Source: Apium graveolens (Eukaryota; Streptophyta; Magnoliopsida; Apiales; Apiaceae). From it: 64,000 nucleotides of DNA. The notes beneath the pieces were generated by a model, which ran no database searches, was not told where the DNA came from, and saw only the letters and a list, made by a program, of their open reading frames with translations. Shown here piece after piece: positions 22,465-34,162 of the stretch. A program made the position numbers and the translations under genes. The stretch is taken from the NCBI RefSeq assembly GCF_009905375.1, contig NC_133648.1, positions 23,491,884-23,555,883 on the forward strand. Direction: 5' to 3'. Numbering within the stretch: the first letter of the stretch is position 1; the number at the start of each line of letters is the position of its first letter.

Positions 22465-24563
22465 CTAAACAGATTTAGATAAAGAACCTGAAAACATTCC
22501 AAGTTCATTTACCAATCTTGTAAAAGTAGCTTCACACAGTGGTTTTGTGAAGATATCTGCTAGTTGTTGTCTGTTAGAACAAAGTACAATTCCACTGTAC
22601 CCTCCATCACATGTTCCATTATGAAGTGGTACCTAATGCTGATGTGCTTTATCATTGAGTGTTGAACTGGATTACCTGTCATAGCAATAGCACTTTGATT
22701 ATCACAGTAAATAGGGATTTTAGAATATGTTAACCCATAATCCAGTAACTGATTCTTCATCCAAAGAATCTGTGCACAACAGCTTCCTGCAGTAATGTAT
22801 TCTGCTTCTGCGGTTGATGTGGAAATTGACTTTTGTTTCTTGCTAAACCAAGAAACCAATCTGCCTCCAAGAAATTGGCAGCTTCCACTTGTGCTTTTCC
22901 TGTCAATTTTGCATCCTACAACATCTGCATCTGAGTAACCTATTAGCTTAAAGTCTGATTCTCTAGAATACCATAATCGCAGATCAGTTGTACCCTTAAG
23001 GTACTTGAAAATTCTTTTCATAGCTGTTAAGTGAGGTTCTCTTGGATCTGCTTGAAATATTGCACAAAGACAGGTAGCATACATGATATCAAGTCTACTT
23101 GCAGTTAGATCGAGTAGTGAGCCAATCATACCTCTGTAATCAGTAATATCTACTGATATACCAGTATCCTTATCCAATTTTATTGTAGTGGCCATAGGAG
23201 TGGATGCACTTGAACAATCTTGCATTCTAAATTTCTTAAACAAATTTCTGGTGTACTTAGATTGACAAATAAAAGTTCCTTCTTCATTCTGCTTGACTTG
23301 AAGGCCCATAAAATAGCTAAGTTCTCCCATCATACTCATTTGATATCTTGACTGCATTAACTTGGCAAACCTTTTACAAAGTCTGTCATTTATAGAACCA
23401 AAAATGATATCATCAACATATATCTGTACCAAAAGTAAGTCCTTTCCATGGTTGAGATAGAATAAAGTTTTATCAATAGTCCCTCTGTTGAATCCACTTT
23501 CCAGAAGAAACTGAGCTATTGTCTCATACCATGCTCTTGAAGCTTGCTTAAGGCCATAAAGTGCTTTATCAAGTCTGTAGACATGATAAGGAAATTTTGA
23601 ATCTACAAAACCTGGAGGTTGTTCAACATATACTTCTTCTTCCAATTCTCCATTAAGAAAAGCACTTTTTACATCCATTTGAAAGACTGTAAACTTTTTG
23701 TGAGCAGCATAAGCCAAAAATATCCTTATGGCTTCCAATCTAGCAACTGGTGCAAATGTTTCATCATAATCACTTCCCTCATGTTGAGAATATCCTTTTG
23801 TAACCAGCCTTGCTTTATTTCTTGTAATTATGCCATCACTATCAGTTTTGTTTCCGAACACCCACTTTGTACCAACAACTGATCTATTTTTTGGTCTTGG
23901 CACTAGGGTCCAGACTTTATTTCTTTCAAATTCATTTAACTCTTCCTGCATTGCTTGCACCCAGGCAGCATCTTGAAGAGCTTCTTCCACTTTCTTTGGT
24001 TCAGTCTGAGAAAGAAAAGAGTGATAGAGACATTTATTTGATGTTGCTGTTCTAGTTCTTATACCTGCTTCAGGATTTCCAATAATCAAGTCAGGTGTAT
24101 GTGCTTTAGTCCACTTCCTTGCAGATGGAAGGTGTTCTCTAGAACTGGATGCTCCCCCATGATCCATGCTGTCTCCATGAATATATTCTGATGCTCCCCC
24201 TGAAACTATGGTCTCTGAGTTGGATCCTTCAGAATTTGAGTTTCCAGAATTATCAGAACTTGATGAATCAGAACTTGAAGAGCCTGTTCTAGGTTCTGAT
24301 GTTTCTTGAGATGTGGTTGTATCTTCAATATGCTCCCCCTGCACAGGTGCATTTTCCTTTGGCATAGTTACCACAGTTTCAATAACATCAGAGTTTAACC
24401 CATCAGAGTTTGTAGTATCAGGATTTAGATTGTCAGGATTTACAGAATCAGAATTTAAAACTTCATTCTCAAATCTCAACTGATCATGATCATTGAAATC
24501 TTCAAGTCCTGTAATCTTCTTATCATCAGCTTTTAGATCATATTTAGATAGCTTCCATGACAA
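22465..24563 (-). pseudogene. Copia A RT and RNase H
   Basis: The N-terminal part is a Ser/Asp/Asn-rich linker with repeated NSD and NPD words. RT follows ([35 protein letters not shown]) with the catalytic YVDDIIF near 23420, and then RNase H ([27 protein letters not shown]). The frame is open for 667 codons (24563-22560). A one-base loss near 22575 shifts the frame before the usual end, which is recoverable at the stop at 22465. YSDADVVG differs from the usual YSDADFAG. The upstream boundary shows a locally duplicated LSKYDLKAD segment also present at the integrase end. Confidence 0.88.
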
Positions 24564-25806
24564 CCCTGGTTCTTAAATTGTAGACTCTGAAGGCTTTTGT
24601 GGAAAGTGGATATCCAACAAAAATTCCTTCATCAGCTTTTAGATCATATTTAGATAGCTGTTCAGGATGAGTCTTAAGAATAAAACACTTACATCCAAAT
24701 ACATGAAAGTACTTCAGATTTGGCTTCTTTTTCTTCACCATCTCATATGGTGTCTTTCCATGCTTGTTGATAAGTGTTGCATTCTGAGTAAAACAAGCAG
24801 TCTGCACAGCTTCAGCCCAAAAATAGGTTGGTAACTTTGCTTCATCAAGCATAGTTCGTGCAGCTTCAATAAGAGTTCTATTCTTTCTTTCAACAACTCC
24901 ATTTTTCTGTGGAGTTCCAGGAGCAAAAAATTCCTGCTTGATTCCATGGTCTTTGCAGAACTCTTCCATAATAAAATTCTTGAACTCGATGCCATTATCA
25001 CTTCTTATGATTTTCACAGAGTCTTTAATCAATTTATCCAGTTGTTTGACATGATCAATCAAGATAGATGCATTTTCACTTTTTGTGTGCAAGAAATACA
25101 CCCATGTGTATCTGGTAAACTAATATACTATGACCATAGCATATTTCTTCTTTGCAATAAACATGACATTCACTGGACCAAATAGATCAACATGTACTAG
25201 GTGATAAGGCTCAAGAATTGAAGATTTAGTCTTGCTCTTGAATGAAGATTTTCTTTGTTTTGCCTTTTGACAGGAATCACAATGGCCATCAGGAGCAAAT
25301 ACTGATTTTGGCAGTCCTCTCACAAGATCTTTCTTGACTAGTTCATTTATATTGCTGAAATTTAAATGAGAGAGTTTCTTATGCCAATCCCAACTTTCTT
25401 CAATTGATGCTCTACTTAACAGACAGATTGCAGAACCATTAGAACTTGTTGAAAGCTTGGATTTATAAATGTTACCATGCCTGTTTCCCTTTAGAACAAC
25501 TTTGCCTGTAGATTTGCTTACAACTTCACAGTGTTCTTCAAAAAAATCCACATGATAACCTCTGTCACAGATTTGACTAACACTCAGCAGATTATGTTTA
25601 AGTCCTGAGACTAGAGCTACTTTTTTAATGATGACATTCCCAAGATTGATATTGCCATATCCAAGAGTTTTTCCCATGTTGCCATCTCCATAAGAAACAC
25701 CTGGGCCAGCTTTCTCCACAAAGTCTGATAGCAGGGCTTTATTTCCAATCATATGTCCTGGACATCCACTGTCCAAAACTAGGATGTTTTTCCTGTTGCC
25801 CTGCAA
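24544..25806 (-). pseudogene. Copia A protease and integrase, one stop
   Basis: Protease has LDSGCPGHM near 25770 and the typical FGDGN-like region, here SYGDGNMGKTLGYG. The integrase zinc finger is WHKKLSHLNF with CDSCQKAKQRK, followed by the core Asp in VHVDLFGPV, Asp in IRSDNGIEFKN and Glu in VVERKNRT. A stop near 25118 (GAG to TAG, with the neighbouring Asp also changed, judged against copia C) splits it into 25120-25806 and 24544-25101. The end ADEGIFVGYPLSTKAFRVYN is typical of copia integrase. Confidence 0.88.
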
Positions 25807-25818
25807 TCACAAAGACCA

Positions 25819-26712
25819 CTAATGATTAGTTTTAAGGACCCAGACTTGCTTGGATCCTTTGGCCTTATTAAGTTTGTTAACATTTGCAGTGGATTTAACA
25901 TCAGAGTTTATGTTAACATTTTTCTTATCAGAAGTTACAATATCAGACTTTGCATCAGAACTTACACTAGAAGGAATAATGCTAACTTTCTTTAAAGAAG
26001 GTTTTATTTGATAATAATCATAGTACAAACTATGATATTCCTTACAAGTATAAATGGAATGCCATAAACTACCACAATGAAAACAAGGATTTTGTGGCCT
26101 ATATGTAACAGACTGACTCTTAACTCCTGATTTTGAAGGTAAGGAGTTTATGTTTTTATTCTTCCTGCAAAAAGAAGCCAGATGGTTAGAATTTCCACAG
26201 TTATAACATTTCTTTCTAGGAGCATTAGGAACAGGATTATAATCATTACTTTTATTCACACCTTCCTTTCCATTCCTATTTTTCCTAGGTGGCTTTACCT
26301 TATTTACATTCTTAACATCTTTCAGCTTATGCTTAAGCTGCTTCTTTGTCATTAAGCCTATGTTAACTTCAGTTGGCTTATCCTGTTTTGGGTTGTCAGA
26401 AGTTAATTTCTCTTTAACTTCTGATTTATCAATATCAGACTTTACAACTACAAACTTAACAGGATTTACCTTTGACTTTTGTTTAACAACTATAGGCTCA
26501 ATTTTTACAGTTCCTTTATTATTCTTATCATCTCCATAACCTAAGCCCTCTTTCCAATTTCCACTACTTAACAAATTTTGAGTTGTTCTTCCAGAGTTAG
26601 TCCAAGTCCTGGTAATCTCTCTTTCCTTTTCTAACTCAGTTTTCAGAGATTTATTCAATTTTAACACTTCATCTCTAACATAAAAAGCATCATCTCTTTC
26701 TTTCCATAACTA
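25819..26712 (-). pseudogene. Copia A gag, C-terminal part with two zinc knuckles
   Basis: This continues gag after a frameshift near 26710. It contains KTELEKEREITRTW (helical), a basic region, then CYNCGNSNHLASFC near 26200 and CFHCGSLWHSIYTC near 26090. Lengthened gag with extra knuckles is characteristic of SIRE/Maximus. It ends near 25819, and the protease follows after a stop. Confidence 0.8.
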
Positions 26713-28133
26713 ACTCCTTTTTCTAAATAGTCATTCCTTTTCTTAAAAGACAAATTTTCAGAAGTTAACCTTTCACATGTTAAAGTTTGATCTCTATAAC
26801 TAATGAACATGGTTTTAAGATATCTTCTCAACTCAGTAATATCATCAGTATGAAAAGCATAAGTTATTTGAGGTACCTTTAACTCAGCAGCTTCAGAACT
26901 GCTATCAGCATTTGCCATCAAAGCATAGTTCACCTCACTTTCAGAATCTGAAGTGTCTGTCCAGCTTTTCTTATTTGTGACAAGTGCCTTGCCTTTGTCA
27001 CCTTTTCCTTTCTTGCAGTCAGGAGATATGTGGCCTTTCTCACCATAATTGTAGCATTTAACATTTGAGTAATCTCCTATGTCAGACTTTCCAGCTTTGC
27101 CTTCAGATTTTCTGAATCCCTTCTTATCAGAACTTCCACTTTTCCTGGAAAACTTCTTTCCCCTTCTGAATTTCTTGTAAGCTATCTTTGTAATACCCTT
27201 CATCATAAGAGCACACAATTTCATCATCTCTTCATCAGCATCCATCTCAGATAGACTTTCAGTTTCTGAATCCTCATTACTATCAGAACTTGATGACTCA
27301 GTATCAGACTTTGTGATGAGAGCCTTTCCTTTGCCTTTCTTTGAGACAGCCACTTTAGGGGATTTCTCCTCAGCCTTAAGAGCAACTGTCCTTAACTTTC
27401 TCCCATGCTTCTTGCTTCTTTGATCCATCTCAAGTTCATGAGTTTTGAGCATACCATAAATTTCATCAAGAGTAGTTTCATCAAGAGCATAGTTGTGTCT
27501 TATAGTAGTTGCCTTCAAATCCCAACTTTCAGGAAGAGCTAAAAGGAATTTAAGATTAGTATCCTCAAGATCATATTCCTTATCCACCAGTGACAAATCA
27601 TTCAAGAGTTTGACAAATCTGTCATATAAACTAGTTAATGACTCATCAGGTTTTGAGTCAAAGTGATCATACTCTTGAGTGAGTATAGTCCTCCTGTTCT
27701 TCTTAATTAAATCAGTTCCCTGGCATCTTATCTCCAAGGCATCCCATATCTCCTTTGCAGTCTTGCAGTTAATTATCCTGTTTGACATGACATTATCAAT
27801 GGCACTGTGCAACAAATGTCTTACCTTTGCATCCTTTACAATAAATGAGATATCTTCAGCTATATATTCACTTTTCTCCTTTGGTACAGTCTGTGTTGGC
27901 TGATCTGCAACTACAACAGAGAGCTTGGTTGGCTTATGTGGTCCTTCATTAATTCTGTCAAGGTATTCTGGATCTGTAGCTTCCAGAAACATAGACATCC
28001 TCACCTTCCATATGGGATACTCAGAAGGTTTCAATATGGGAACCCTAATAGTCTCATATCGATTATGGATTTGAGTCTTTGGAGTGTCTTCAATTTTGGT
28101 GGGCTTGGTTGGAGTTTGTGCTTCTTCAGACAT
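26661..28133 (-). pseudogene. Copia A gag, N-terminal and middle part
   Basis: This 490-codon ORF starts MSEEAQTPTKP 41 bases after the primer site. It has the copia gag core (YPIWKVRMSMFLEATDPEYL, NCKTAKEIWDALE, LTSLYDRFVKLLNDL), an acidic Ser-rich segment and a zinc knuckle written CYNYGEKGHISPDC, in which the second Cys is Tyr (TGT to TAT). A frameshift near 26710 ends the correct frame. It would form the particle and bind element RNA. Confidence 0.88.
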
Positions 28134-28173
28134 GATTGTTTTTGGATATTTTCTGTATGTATATTAACAGAAT

Positions 28174-28185
28174 GCTCTGATACCA
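28174..28185 (-). other. Primer-binding site, copia A
   Basis: On the minus strand this reads tggtatcagagc, two bases after the 5' LTR, and matches initiator methionine tRNA. Confidence 0.9.
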
Positions 28186-28187
28186 CT

Positions 28188-28802
28188 TGTTCGGTCACAC
28201 ACACTGTAGAAGGGGGTTGAATACAGTGTCTAGCACAATCAAATCGAATTAAGAACACAAGTATGAAACACTGAATAATCTTACTAATAAAACAGTATTA
28301 CAATGGAACCATCCTCTCTCAGTGATGAAAAAATATCACGAGAGCTGCTAGGGTTACAATGAATAATATTCTCGATTAAGATAATACTTATAGTGTAAAC
28401 CCTATGTTGTGTTTATATAGACATACAGTTACAAGATAAACTTCTAACTGATATAATATATAATTCTGTATCCTAAAATATATCAATCAGTTATCTTTTC
28501 TTCCAAGTATACTATTCTTCATAGAATTCTTCTCCATGCATATATCTTTCTGTTTTAGTCTCGATCTTCTTTCCTTTCAATCAGCCGTCTTACTTATCTG
28601 AAAGTCTCCTTAAGTCCTGATATTATCTCCTGATAAATATTTTCTGATAACTTAAGTTCTGACAACTTAAGTTCTGATATCTTAAGCCCTGACTTCAGTA
28701 TAAGTACTGATTTCCAGTTAAGTCCTGATTTGTCCTGTTAGTTAAGATCTGAAAACTAAACACAAATCATCATTAGACATGACATCACAAATATATCTAA
28801 CA
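28188..28802 (-). repeat. Copia A 5' LTR
   Basis: In plus reading it begins tgttcggtcacacac and ends atctaaca, followed by ctgtc at 28803. It is 615 bases like its partner, though small indels differ between the two. The minus TATA box lies at 28412-28420. Confidence 0.93.
28412..28420 (-). promoter_or_regulatory. TATA box, copia A 5' LTR
   Basis: The minus-strand sequence ctatataaa lies 225 bases before the LTR end, a normal place for the promoter of a copia LTR. Confidence 0.6.
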
Positions 28803-29016
28803 CTGTCGGTCTATATGTTCAGTGTTTACTTATTTTTAGCATAACTTGCAATCCGTTAATCGGATTTGGGTAAAATGAAGGGTAGATAGAAGTGTATACC
28901 GAATAGAATCGTATGAGTTGAGTTTTGATAGATACTTATGATATATGAGCAGAAGAGGCAAGGCTAGGAAAGGAAAGCAAGTAGTCGAGAAATAGGAGAT
29001 TGTGATTGGAAGTTAG
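28803..29016 (+). repeat. Tekay1 3' LTR, fragment 2
   Basis: It starts with the repeated target bases ctgtc (28803-28807) and continues the LTR exactly where fragment 1 stopped. It ends in gttag (29012-29016), the left target copy of element B. Confidence 0.9.
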
Positions 29017-29649
29017 TGTAAGGCATATGTCATAGCCTATTTGTATATTCGAGGATTTAACTCAACTCAAATAAGAATGTAATAAGTAAATGGTGGATCT
29101 ACCGTCAAAGAGATCTCACAAAGTAACATCTGTCAAAGGATTCAGAAACAACGTTCATCTACAGACTTGAGGAATTAATTCACAGGAAGAAGTTTAAGAA
29201 ATTGATCAAGCCTAAGTGATACAAATCAAGATTGTGGATTTAATCAAGTGACAGAGATCTCGTCAGGGTATCAGATAATTACAGGGATTTAATCTGAAGA
29301 AAATCAAGTATCAAAGTCAAGACATGAAGAAACGTCACGGAAGTTAGTCACTCATGAACCAGACAGTACATCGAGTGTCAACATTGAAGTGGTGGAATTG
29401 ATTCATATTTCTCAGTGATTTTCAGAAGATTTTCAGAAGAGTGGTTGCAGTTCAAGAGTAGTATTAATCCTCTATTAATTAATCAAGTCATATAATTTAA
29501 TTAAGAAAATAAATTATATCTACAAAGATTAATTTATTTATTAATTGAATTGATTGATTAATTAATTTTGAATTAATATTAAGAATTTTCAGAATTATTA
29601 TTGGATTAAAATCTGTTTTAATTCAGCAAGACAATTGAAATTGAACTAG

Positions 29650-29878
29650 CATGACAATCTGGATTGTCATACCGATTGTCATGCCAGGTCAAATCAATTG
29701 TCTCACCGAAAGTTCTATCAGGGAGGAGAATTGTCTTGCCAGTTCAATGGGATTGTCTTGCTAGTTCAACTGATAGTCATACCGATTGTCATGCTAGCTC
29801 AACTGATAGTCATACCGATTGTCATGCCAATTCAAAGATTGTCATGCCAATTCAAAGATTGTCTTGCCAGTTCATTTC
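29650..29878 (+). repeat. Iterated gattgtcatgcca-type repeats in B LTR
   Basis: More than ten imperfect copies of attgtca(t/c)(g/a)cc or attgtcttgcc, often followed by agttcaa or aattcaa, are arranged head to tail. The 3' LTR copy (about 35752-35958) lacks one 20-base unit, which accounts for the LTR length difference. Confidence 0.8.
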
Positions 29879-29922
29879 AGTTCTGTTGATTATATTTGAA
29901 AGACAAACAAAGCAGAACACAA

Positions 29923-29929
29923 TATATAG
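29923..29929 (+). promoter_or_regulatory. Probable TATA box, B 5' LTR
   Basis: The sequence tatatag lies in aatatatagaatcatcc, just after the iterated repeats. It is conserved at 36004-36010 in the 3' LTR. Confidence 0.45.
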
Positions 29930-30369
29930 AATCATCCAACAGAACACAAGACAACCATTCAAGAACAAAAAGAAAAGAAGCAGCAAATATTTCATTTTCA
30001 TCTGCAAACTTCAAGATCACAATTTCTAGTTTTAAAGTTAAATCCAAACAACTAGAAATCATTCTCTTGTTCTTGTGTAACTATCTAGCGGATCAAAATC
30101 CCTAGAACTTAATCTCAAACTGCGTTTAGTATTTGAATCTTTTTATTGCCAAAATAGAAAAAGTTCATGTCGAATTTATTCTAAATTTTTGATAATCTAT
30201 TTGAGATTAATCCCTTGTAATCGATACCGTTGTTGTAACACCTTTCAAGTTTAATAATATTCTTATTTAACTTGAATTTTGTTTCACATTTTTATTCCGC
30301 ATTAAATTCGATTATTCGGTATTGTTTGTATTCAACCCCCCTTTTACAAACACATTGGGACCTAACAAT

Positions 30370-30382
30370 TGGTATCAGAGCC
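30370..30382 (+). other. Primer-binding site, copia B
   Basis: The sequence tggtatcagagcc begins two bases after the 5' LTR and matches initiator methionine tRNA. Confidence 0.9.
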
Positions 30383-30463
30383 TTTTGATTAACGAACAAA
30401 TCAAGATCCTAGACTTTTGTGATTTTTCAACTCCTTGAATTTTTATTTATTCAAAAATTCATA

Positions 30464-31219
30464 ATGACTTCACAAAAAGTTGGAACCGTTAAAATTCCAC
30501 TATTTGATAAAAAAAATTATATCATGTGGAAGAAGAAGATGTTCTTGTTTTAACAAGTTGCAAATACCAAATATCTGAACTTGTTAAAGAAGGGTCCAAA
30601 AACTCCGATGGTCATTGAACCAGAGGTGATAGTAGATGATGTTGTGATTACCAAAGCTAGAACCTATCCAAAAGAGCCTGAGGATTTTTCTCCTGCTGAA
30701 AAAGAAGAAGCCTCCTTGGATGCCAGCCTTCAGTTAATTTTAGTTGATTCCCTTGATCCCTTAATGAACAGACATGTGATGAACTGTAAAAATTCCAAAC
30801 ACATCTGGGAAACTATTGAGGTGATTAATGAAGGTACAGAGGAAGTTAGGGGGAACAAGTTGGAGATCCTAACCTCTGAGTATGAACATTTTAAATCCAA
30901 TCCAGGAGAAGGAATTACTGAAGTGTTTGAGAGGTACAATGCATTGATCAACAACCTGAACATAAATGGAAAATATTATTCAATCAGGGAGGTCAACAAA
31001 AAGTTCTTTTTAACACTGCCAACTCATCTTGAGGATAGAATCACTGCCATAAGAGAAGCTAGAGATCTGAGTGAGATTTCTTTGGATAGACTCTATAATG
31101 TGTTAAAAACCTATGAGTTGGAGCAGATTCAGCGGAAGGAAGTCTACGGGAAAGATAGAATGGTCAGCACATCTACTGCTCTTGTAGCTGAAGGTCAACA
31201 ACAACAACAATCTCAATAG
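30464..31219 (+). pseudogene. Copia B gag, N-terminal part
   Basis: It starts MTSQKVGTVKIPLFD at 30464, meets a TAA stop near 30551 (probably from CAA) and is then open to 31219. The copia gag core is clear: HVMNCKNSKHIWETIE, LTSEYEHFKSNPGEGI, EVFERYNALINNLNI, SLDRLYNVLKTYELEQ. A Gln run and a stop end it at 31219, and the next part continues in another frame. Confidence 0.85.
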
Positions 31220-31228
31220 TCGGAGAGA

Positions 31229-32721
31229 ATGGTACAGTTTTCCAAGGCTGAGGAAAATGTGTTAGTAGCAGAATATGATCCTCCTACTATAAATCAATCC
31301 AGTGATATTTTTATTCCTTGGAAGAGCTGGAGCAATTGGAAGATGAGTCAATGGCCCAAATTGTCAAGAGATTCTCCAATGTCAGATTCAAGAGAAATCC
31401 CAAGTTCAAGTACAAGTCCAACTACAACAGATTCCAAACTGGTGGATCTTCATCCTCTAACACCAGTAGTGGTGGATACAAAACAGGGATGGTTGATCGG
31501 AGCACCATTAGATGCTATAACTACAATGAGTTGGGACACTTTGCCACAGAATGCAGGAAGCCAAAGCAAGTAAGGAAGAACTCTTATGATTCAAATCAGA
31601 AGAGTAACTCTGAAAGGGCATACCTGGCAAAGGGAAGAAGCTGGGATGATACTGATAGTGAAGATGAAGAAGATGAGAATCTTGCTCTTATGGCTATTGA
31701 TGGAAAAGCTTCATCATCAAGAAAAAAGGTAAAATTTACTGATGTTGAATTAGTTTATCATCTAGGAGGTTCCTTAGATTGTGTTCATCGTGATAATAAA
31801 CTGTTAAGTCAGCAGATCAAAGACCTTGAGAAAGAGGTCAATGAATTAAGACTTGTGCACATTAATCAAGACAAGTTAAAAGAACAAGTATCTTTTCTAG
31901 AGAATAAAGTTAACTGTTATAGGCAACTCGAAACTATTCTCAAAGACAAGATCACCGGTCTTAAGACTAAGGTTAGAGCCTACTTCAATTCTTGTTCGAA
32001 GGCTAAAGAGTTCTAGAGTAAGCAAACTGTTAATCAAACATCTGGAATATGTTATGATTACAATGCTGCTATTGGAGAATTAGGCATAAACTCCCCTCCT
32101 CATGTCTGTGCTAAAGGTAGGGAAGTACCACATGTGCTTAAGGGTGTTGCTGAACCCCTCTATAAAGCATCAATTGCTGAACCATTTGATGCGACCTCCT
32201 CTATTATTCAAGAAGAAATATGTGCAGAAGATCATGCTAATGAGAAGGTTGTTTTCAAGTCAAGTGTGTCGAAAATTCCAGTCAAAGTTGTGAAAGCAAC
32301 TAAGACTAACTCAAACACACATGAGTTGGATAACAAAACTGCCATGTCTACCATGCATATTTTGCCTATTGTTAATCCCTCTCATAAAGCATGTAGTGTT
32401 GCTAATTGTATGTCTTGTGCTTTTAATTTGATGTATGCTTATTTTAATGGTAAGCATATTTCTAGTGATAAGACTACTCCTCGTCAGCATATGAATAATA
32501 GGAAGCATGATAGGTCTAAGACTGCTAGTCCTTCTAAGGCTAGAAAGGAGACATTTGTGCCTAAGCCTAAACAGAAATTTGTTAAGGCTGTTTACAAGGT
32601 CAAATGTTCAGTCATTGAGAAAGTTGAGACCATTAAAGTAAAGAATGTTGTTTTGCCTGACAAAGGTCAATTCTACAAGTATGTCGGGCACAACCAAGTT
32701 TGGGTTCCGAAGAAGGTCTAA
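31229..32721 (+). pseudogene. Copia B gag, C-terminal part with altered zinc knuckle and coiled coil
   Basis: The open piece 31318-32016 carries CYNYNELGHFATEC near 31510, with Tyr in place of the second Cys. A strongly helical segment follows (LLSQQIKDLEKEVNEL, KEQVSFLENKVNCY), probably a coiled coil. After a stop at 32016 (TAG), the piece 32134-32721 is Lys-rich, with CSVANCMSCAFNL near 32400. It ends GHNQVWVPKK just before protease, as expected for the gag end of this group. Confidence 0.8.
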
Positions 32722-32969
32722 TCCATTTATAGTGCAGGGCATTAAACAGGTGGAACCGGTAGTGTGGATTCTTGACAATGGATTGTCAAGACATATGACC
32801 GGAGATAGAGCCCTGCTATCAAATGTGGTTGAGAAAGCTGGCCCACTGGTTACCTTTGGAGATAATAGCAAAGGTTTATTTGAGGGATATGGTTGTTTGT
32901 AAGCTGGTAATGTTATCATTGAAAATTTGTATATTGTGTTAGGTTATTATCAGGAAGCAGTATCTAACA
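32722..32969 (+). pseudogene. Copia B protease stub
   Basis: The motif VWILDNGLSRHMTGDRALLS corresponds to the protease active site, but the catalytic DSG reads DNG. GDNSKGLFEGYG follows, with a TAA after GCL at 32900. The segment ends near LYIVLGYYQE, where the usual sequence leading into integrase is absent. The stub cannot be an active protease. Confidence 0.75.
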
Positions 32970-33250
32970 TATAGCACCAGTGACGAGACTTGAGAATATT
33001 ACGACACATCACGCACCTGATGCACATTACACTTGGAATTGGACTCTAGTAAGATGTGTACAAGTGTACTCCTGGTTGGTGAGTCAAAAGAGGAAGTCAG
33101 TGCACCAGAGTTCATGGACTTTGCAGCTGCAGATCTATTGGACTATGCAATCTCTTCTTCACAATATCACTTCAGGTTGGTATGAACTAGTGTACTACTC
33201 AAGCAATCGTCAAGAATATGGTATGACACTCTAACTGAAGTTACAATTTA
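32970..33250 (+). pseudogene. Copia B, strongly eroded RT traces
   Basis: No long ORF fits. One frame gives APVTRLENI at the start, resembling the RT motif APVARLEAI, and LKQSSRIWYDTLTE at the end, resembling LKQAPRIWYDTL. A segment between them (GESKEEV, then PEFMDF) sits where GELEEEV and PPGFVD would be. Order and spacing agree with a copia RT with its YVDD half missing. These are weak matches by eye. Confidence 0.4.
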
Positions 33251-33680
33251 ATATGAACTAGTAGAGTCGTCATATTAATAACTCTCTTATTACTAGGCAC
33301 AAACATATTGTTTTATATGTGCAGTGAGTTTTAGTAGAAAATCAAACTTCTTTCTACATTAGTGATTTCTTATTTCATTAAAATCTTTTGAAATCACTAA
33401 TGTACATCATTTCTCTCAAAAGATTAAATGTATATTTTTCATTCCTTAAAGATGTTAAGTACATTTTATCTTTATATTGCCATATGTTCTATGATACAGG
33501 TTCAGTCTCCAATGACTTTCTTTCATTGATAGTCATGAGGTTGAAAACCCACAACATCTATCCTAGACTGTAAAGACAAACACAGAAACAGAACCAACCA
33601 ACACTCTCTTACCACTGAAATGAAGTATGAGTGAGCGTGAGGGAGATAGTGCCTTAGTGCACCACATAAGGAAGGTTCTG
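33251..33680 (+). other. Copia B AT-rich stretch without recognisable gene
   Basis: I see no domain. The 61-codon ORF at 33388-33573 has no recognisable content. The interval lies where integrase/RT/RNase H remnants or the spacer before the extra ORF would be. Confidence 0.5.
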
Positions 33681-34162
33681 AAGTCAACCCAGCAGCTCTG
33701 TCTCCTACAAAGATGAGTAGTATTTAAACCGAGACAACTGCTAGCCCCCGTACATCTTCTCAAAAAGATGTAATGGCTGAAAAGGCTCAAAAATAGTTAC
33801 TAGTTTCATTTTCTCAAAAGGGTGTGTCTATTGAAATTTGCCTGTCGGCCAGGGTATCCGATATAGTGTCACCACCTGAAACATAAACAATTCTTGATGC
33901 ACAAGGAAAGGTTACACACACAAAGGATGAGTTGACGAAAATAAGAGTTTCGACCATTTTAAGGTCAGAATCGATTGTTCAAGGTTCTTTAATGGACCAA
34001 TTGCCTTTACAGGTGTTAGGAGAGGATACTGATCCAAAAGCCATATGTCAGTGGTCAGTGTCTACCTTCCCAGGATTAAATCCCCTGGATGCATCTGCGG
34101 ATAGTGGATCTGACATAGGTGCAGATCGGCAACTTGTTGACAATGATTCAGATATTACCTGA
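33681..34162 (+). pseudogene. Copia B fragment of extra ORF downstream of pol
   Basis: A low-complexity Ser/Thr/Asp-rich coding sequence with stops is readable: TASPRTSSQKDVMAEKAQK, then VSTILRSESIVQGSLMDQLP and ADSGSDIGADRQLVD, the last part open at 33932-34162. Composition and position between pol and the polypurine tract match the extra ORFs of copia A, C and D. I cannot align it residue by residue with them, so identity is inferred. Confidence 0.4.

Larger units (their letters stand above)
16254..28802 (-). mobile_element. Copia A: SIRE/Maximus-type element nested in Tekay1 3' LTR
   Basis: This 12,549-base element has 615-base LTRs at both ends and a ctgtc duplication at 16249-16253 and 28803-28807. 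Minus-strand order is 5' LTR, initiator-Met primer site, long gag with three zinc knuckles, protease, integrase, RT, RNase H, a non-coding block, an extra ORF, polypurine tract and 3' LTR. Integrase before RT shows Ty1/copia; the long gag and the extra ORF after pol point to SIRE/Maximus. LTRs differ at about 28 places in 450 aligned bases by eye. The coding regions carry multiple stops and frameshifts. Confidence 0.93.
29017..30367 (+). repeat. Copia B 5' LTR
   Basis: It begins tgtaaggcatatg and ends gggacctaaca. Repeats of a gattgtcatgcca/gattgtcttgcca type fill about 29655-29875, and an AT-rich ttaatt block lies near 29470-29590. A TATA-like tatatag is at 29923-29929. Confidence 0.92.

Noticed and set aside
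33388..33573. ORF of 61 codons in copia B
   Set aside because: It is hydrophobic and AT-driven, without domain or counterpart. It is likely chance.
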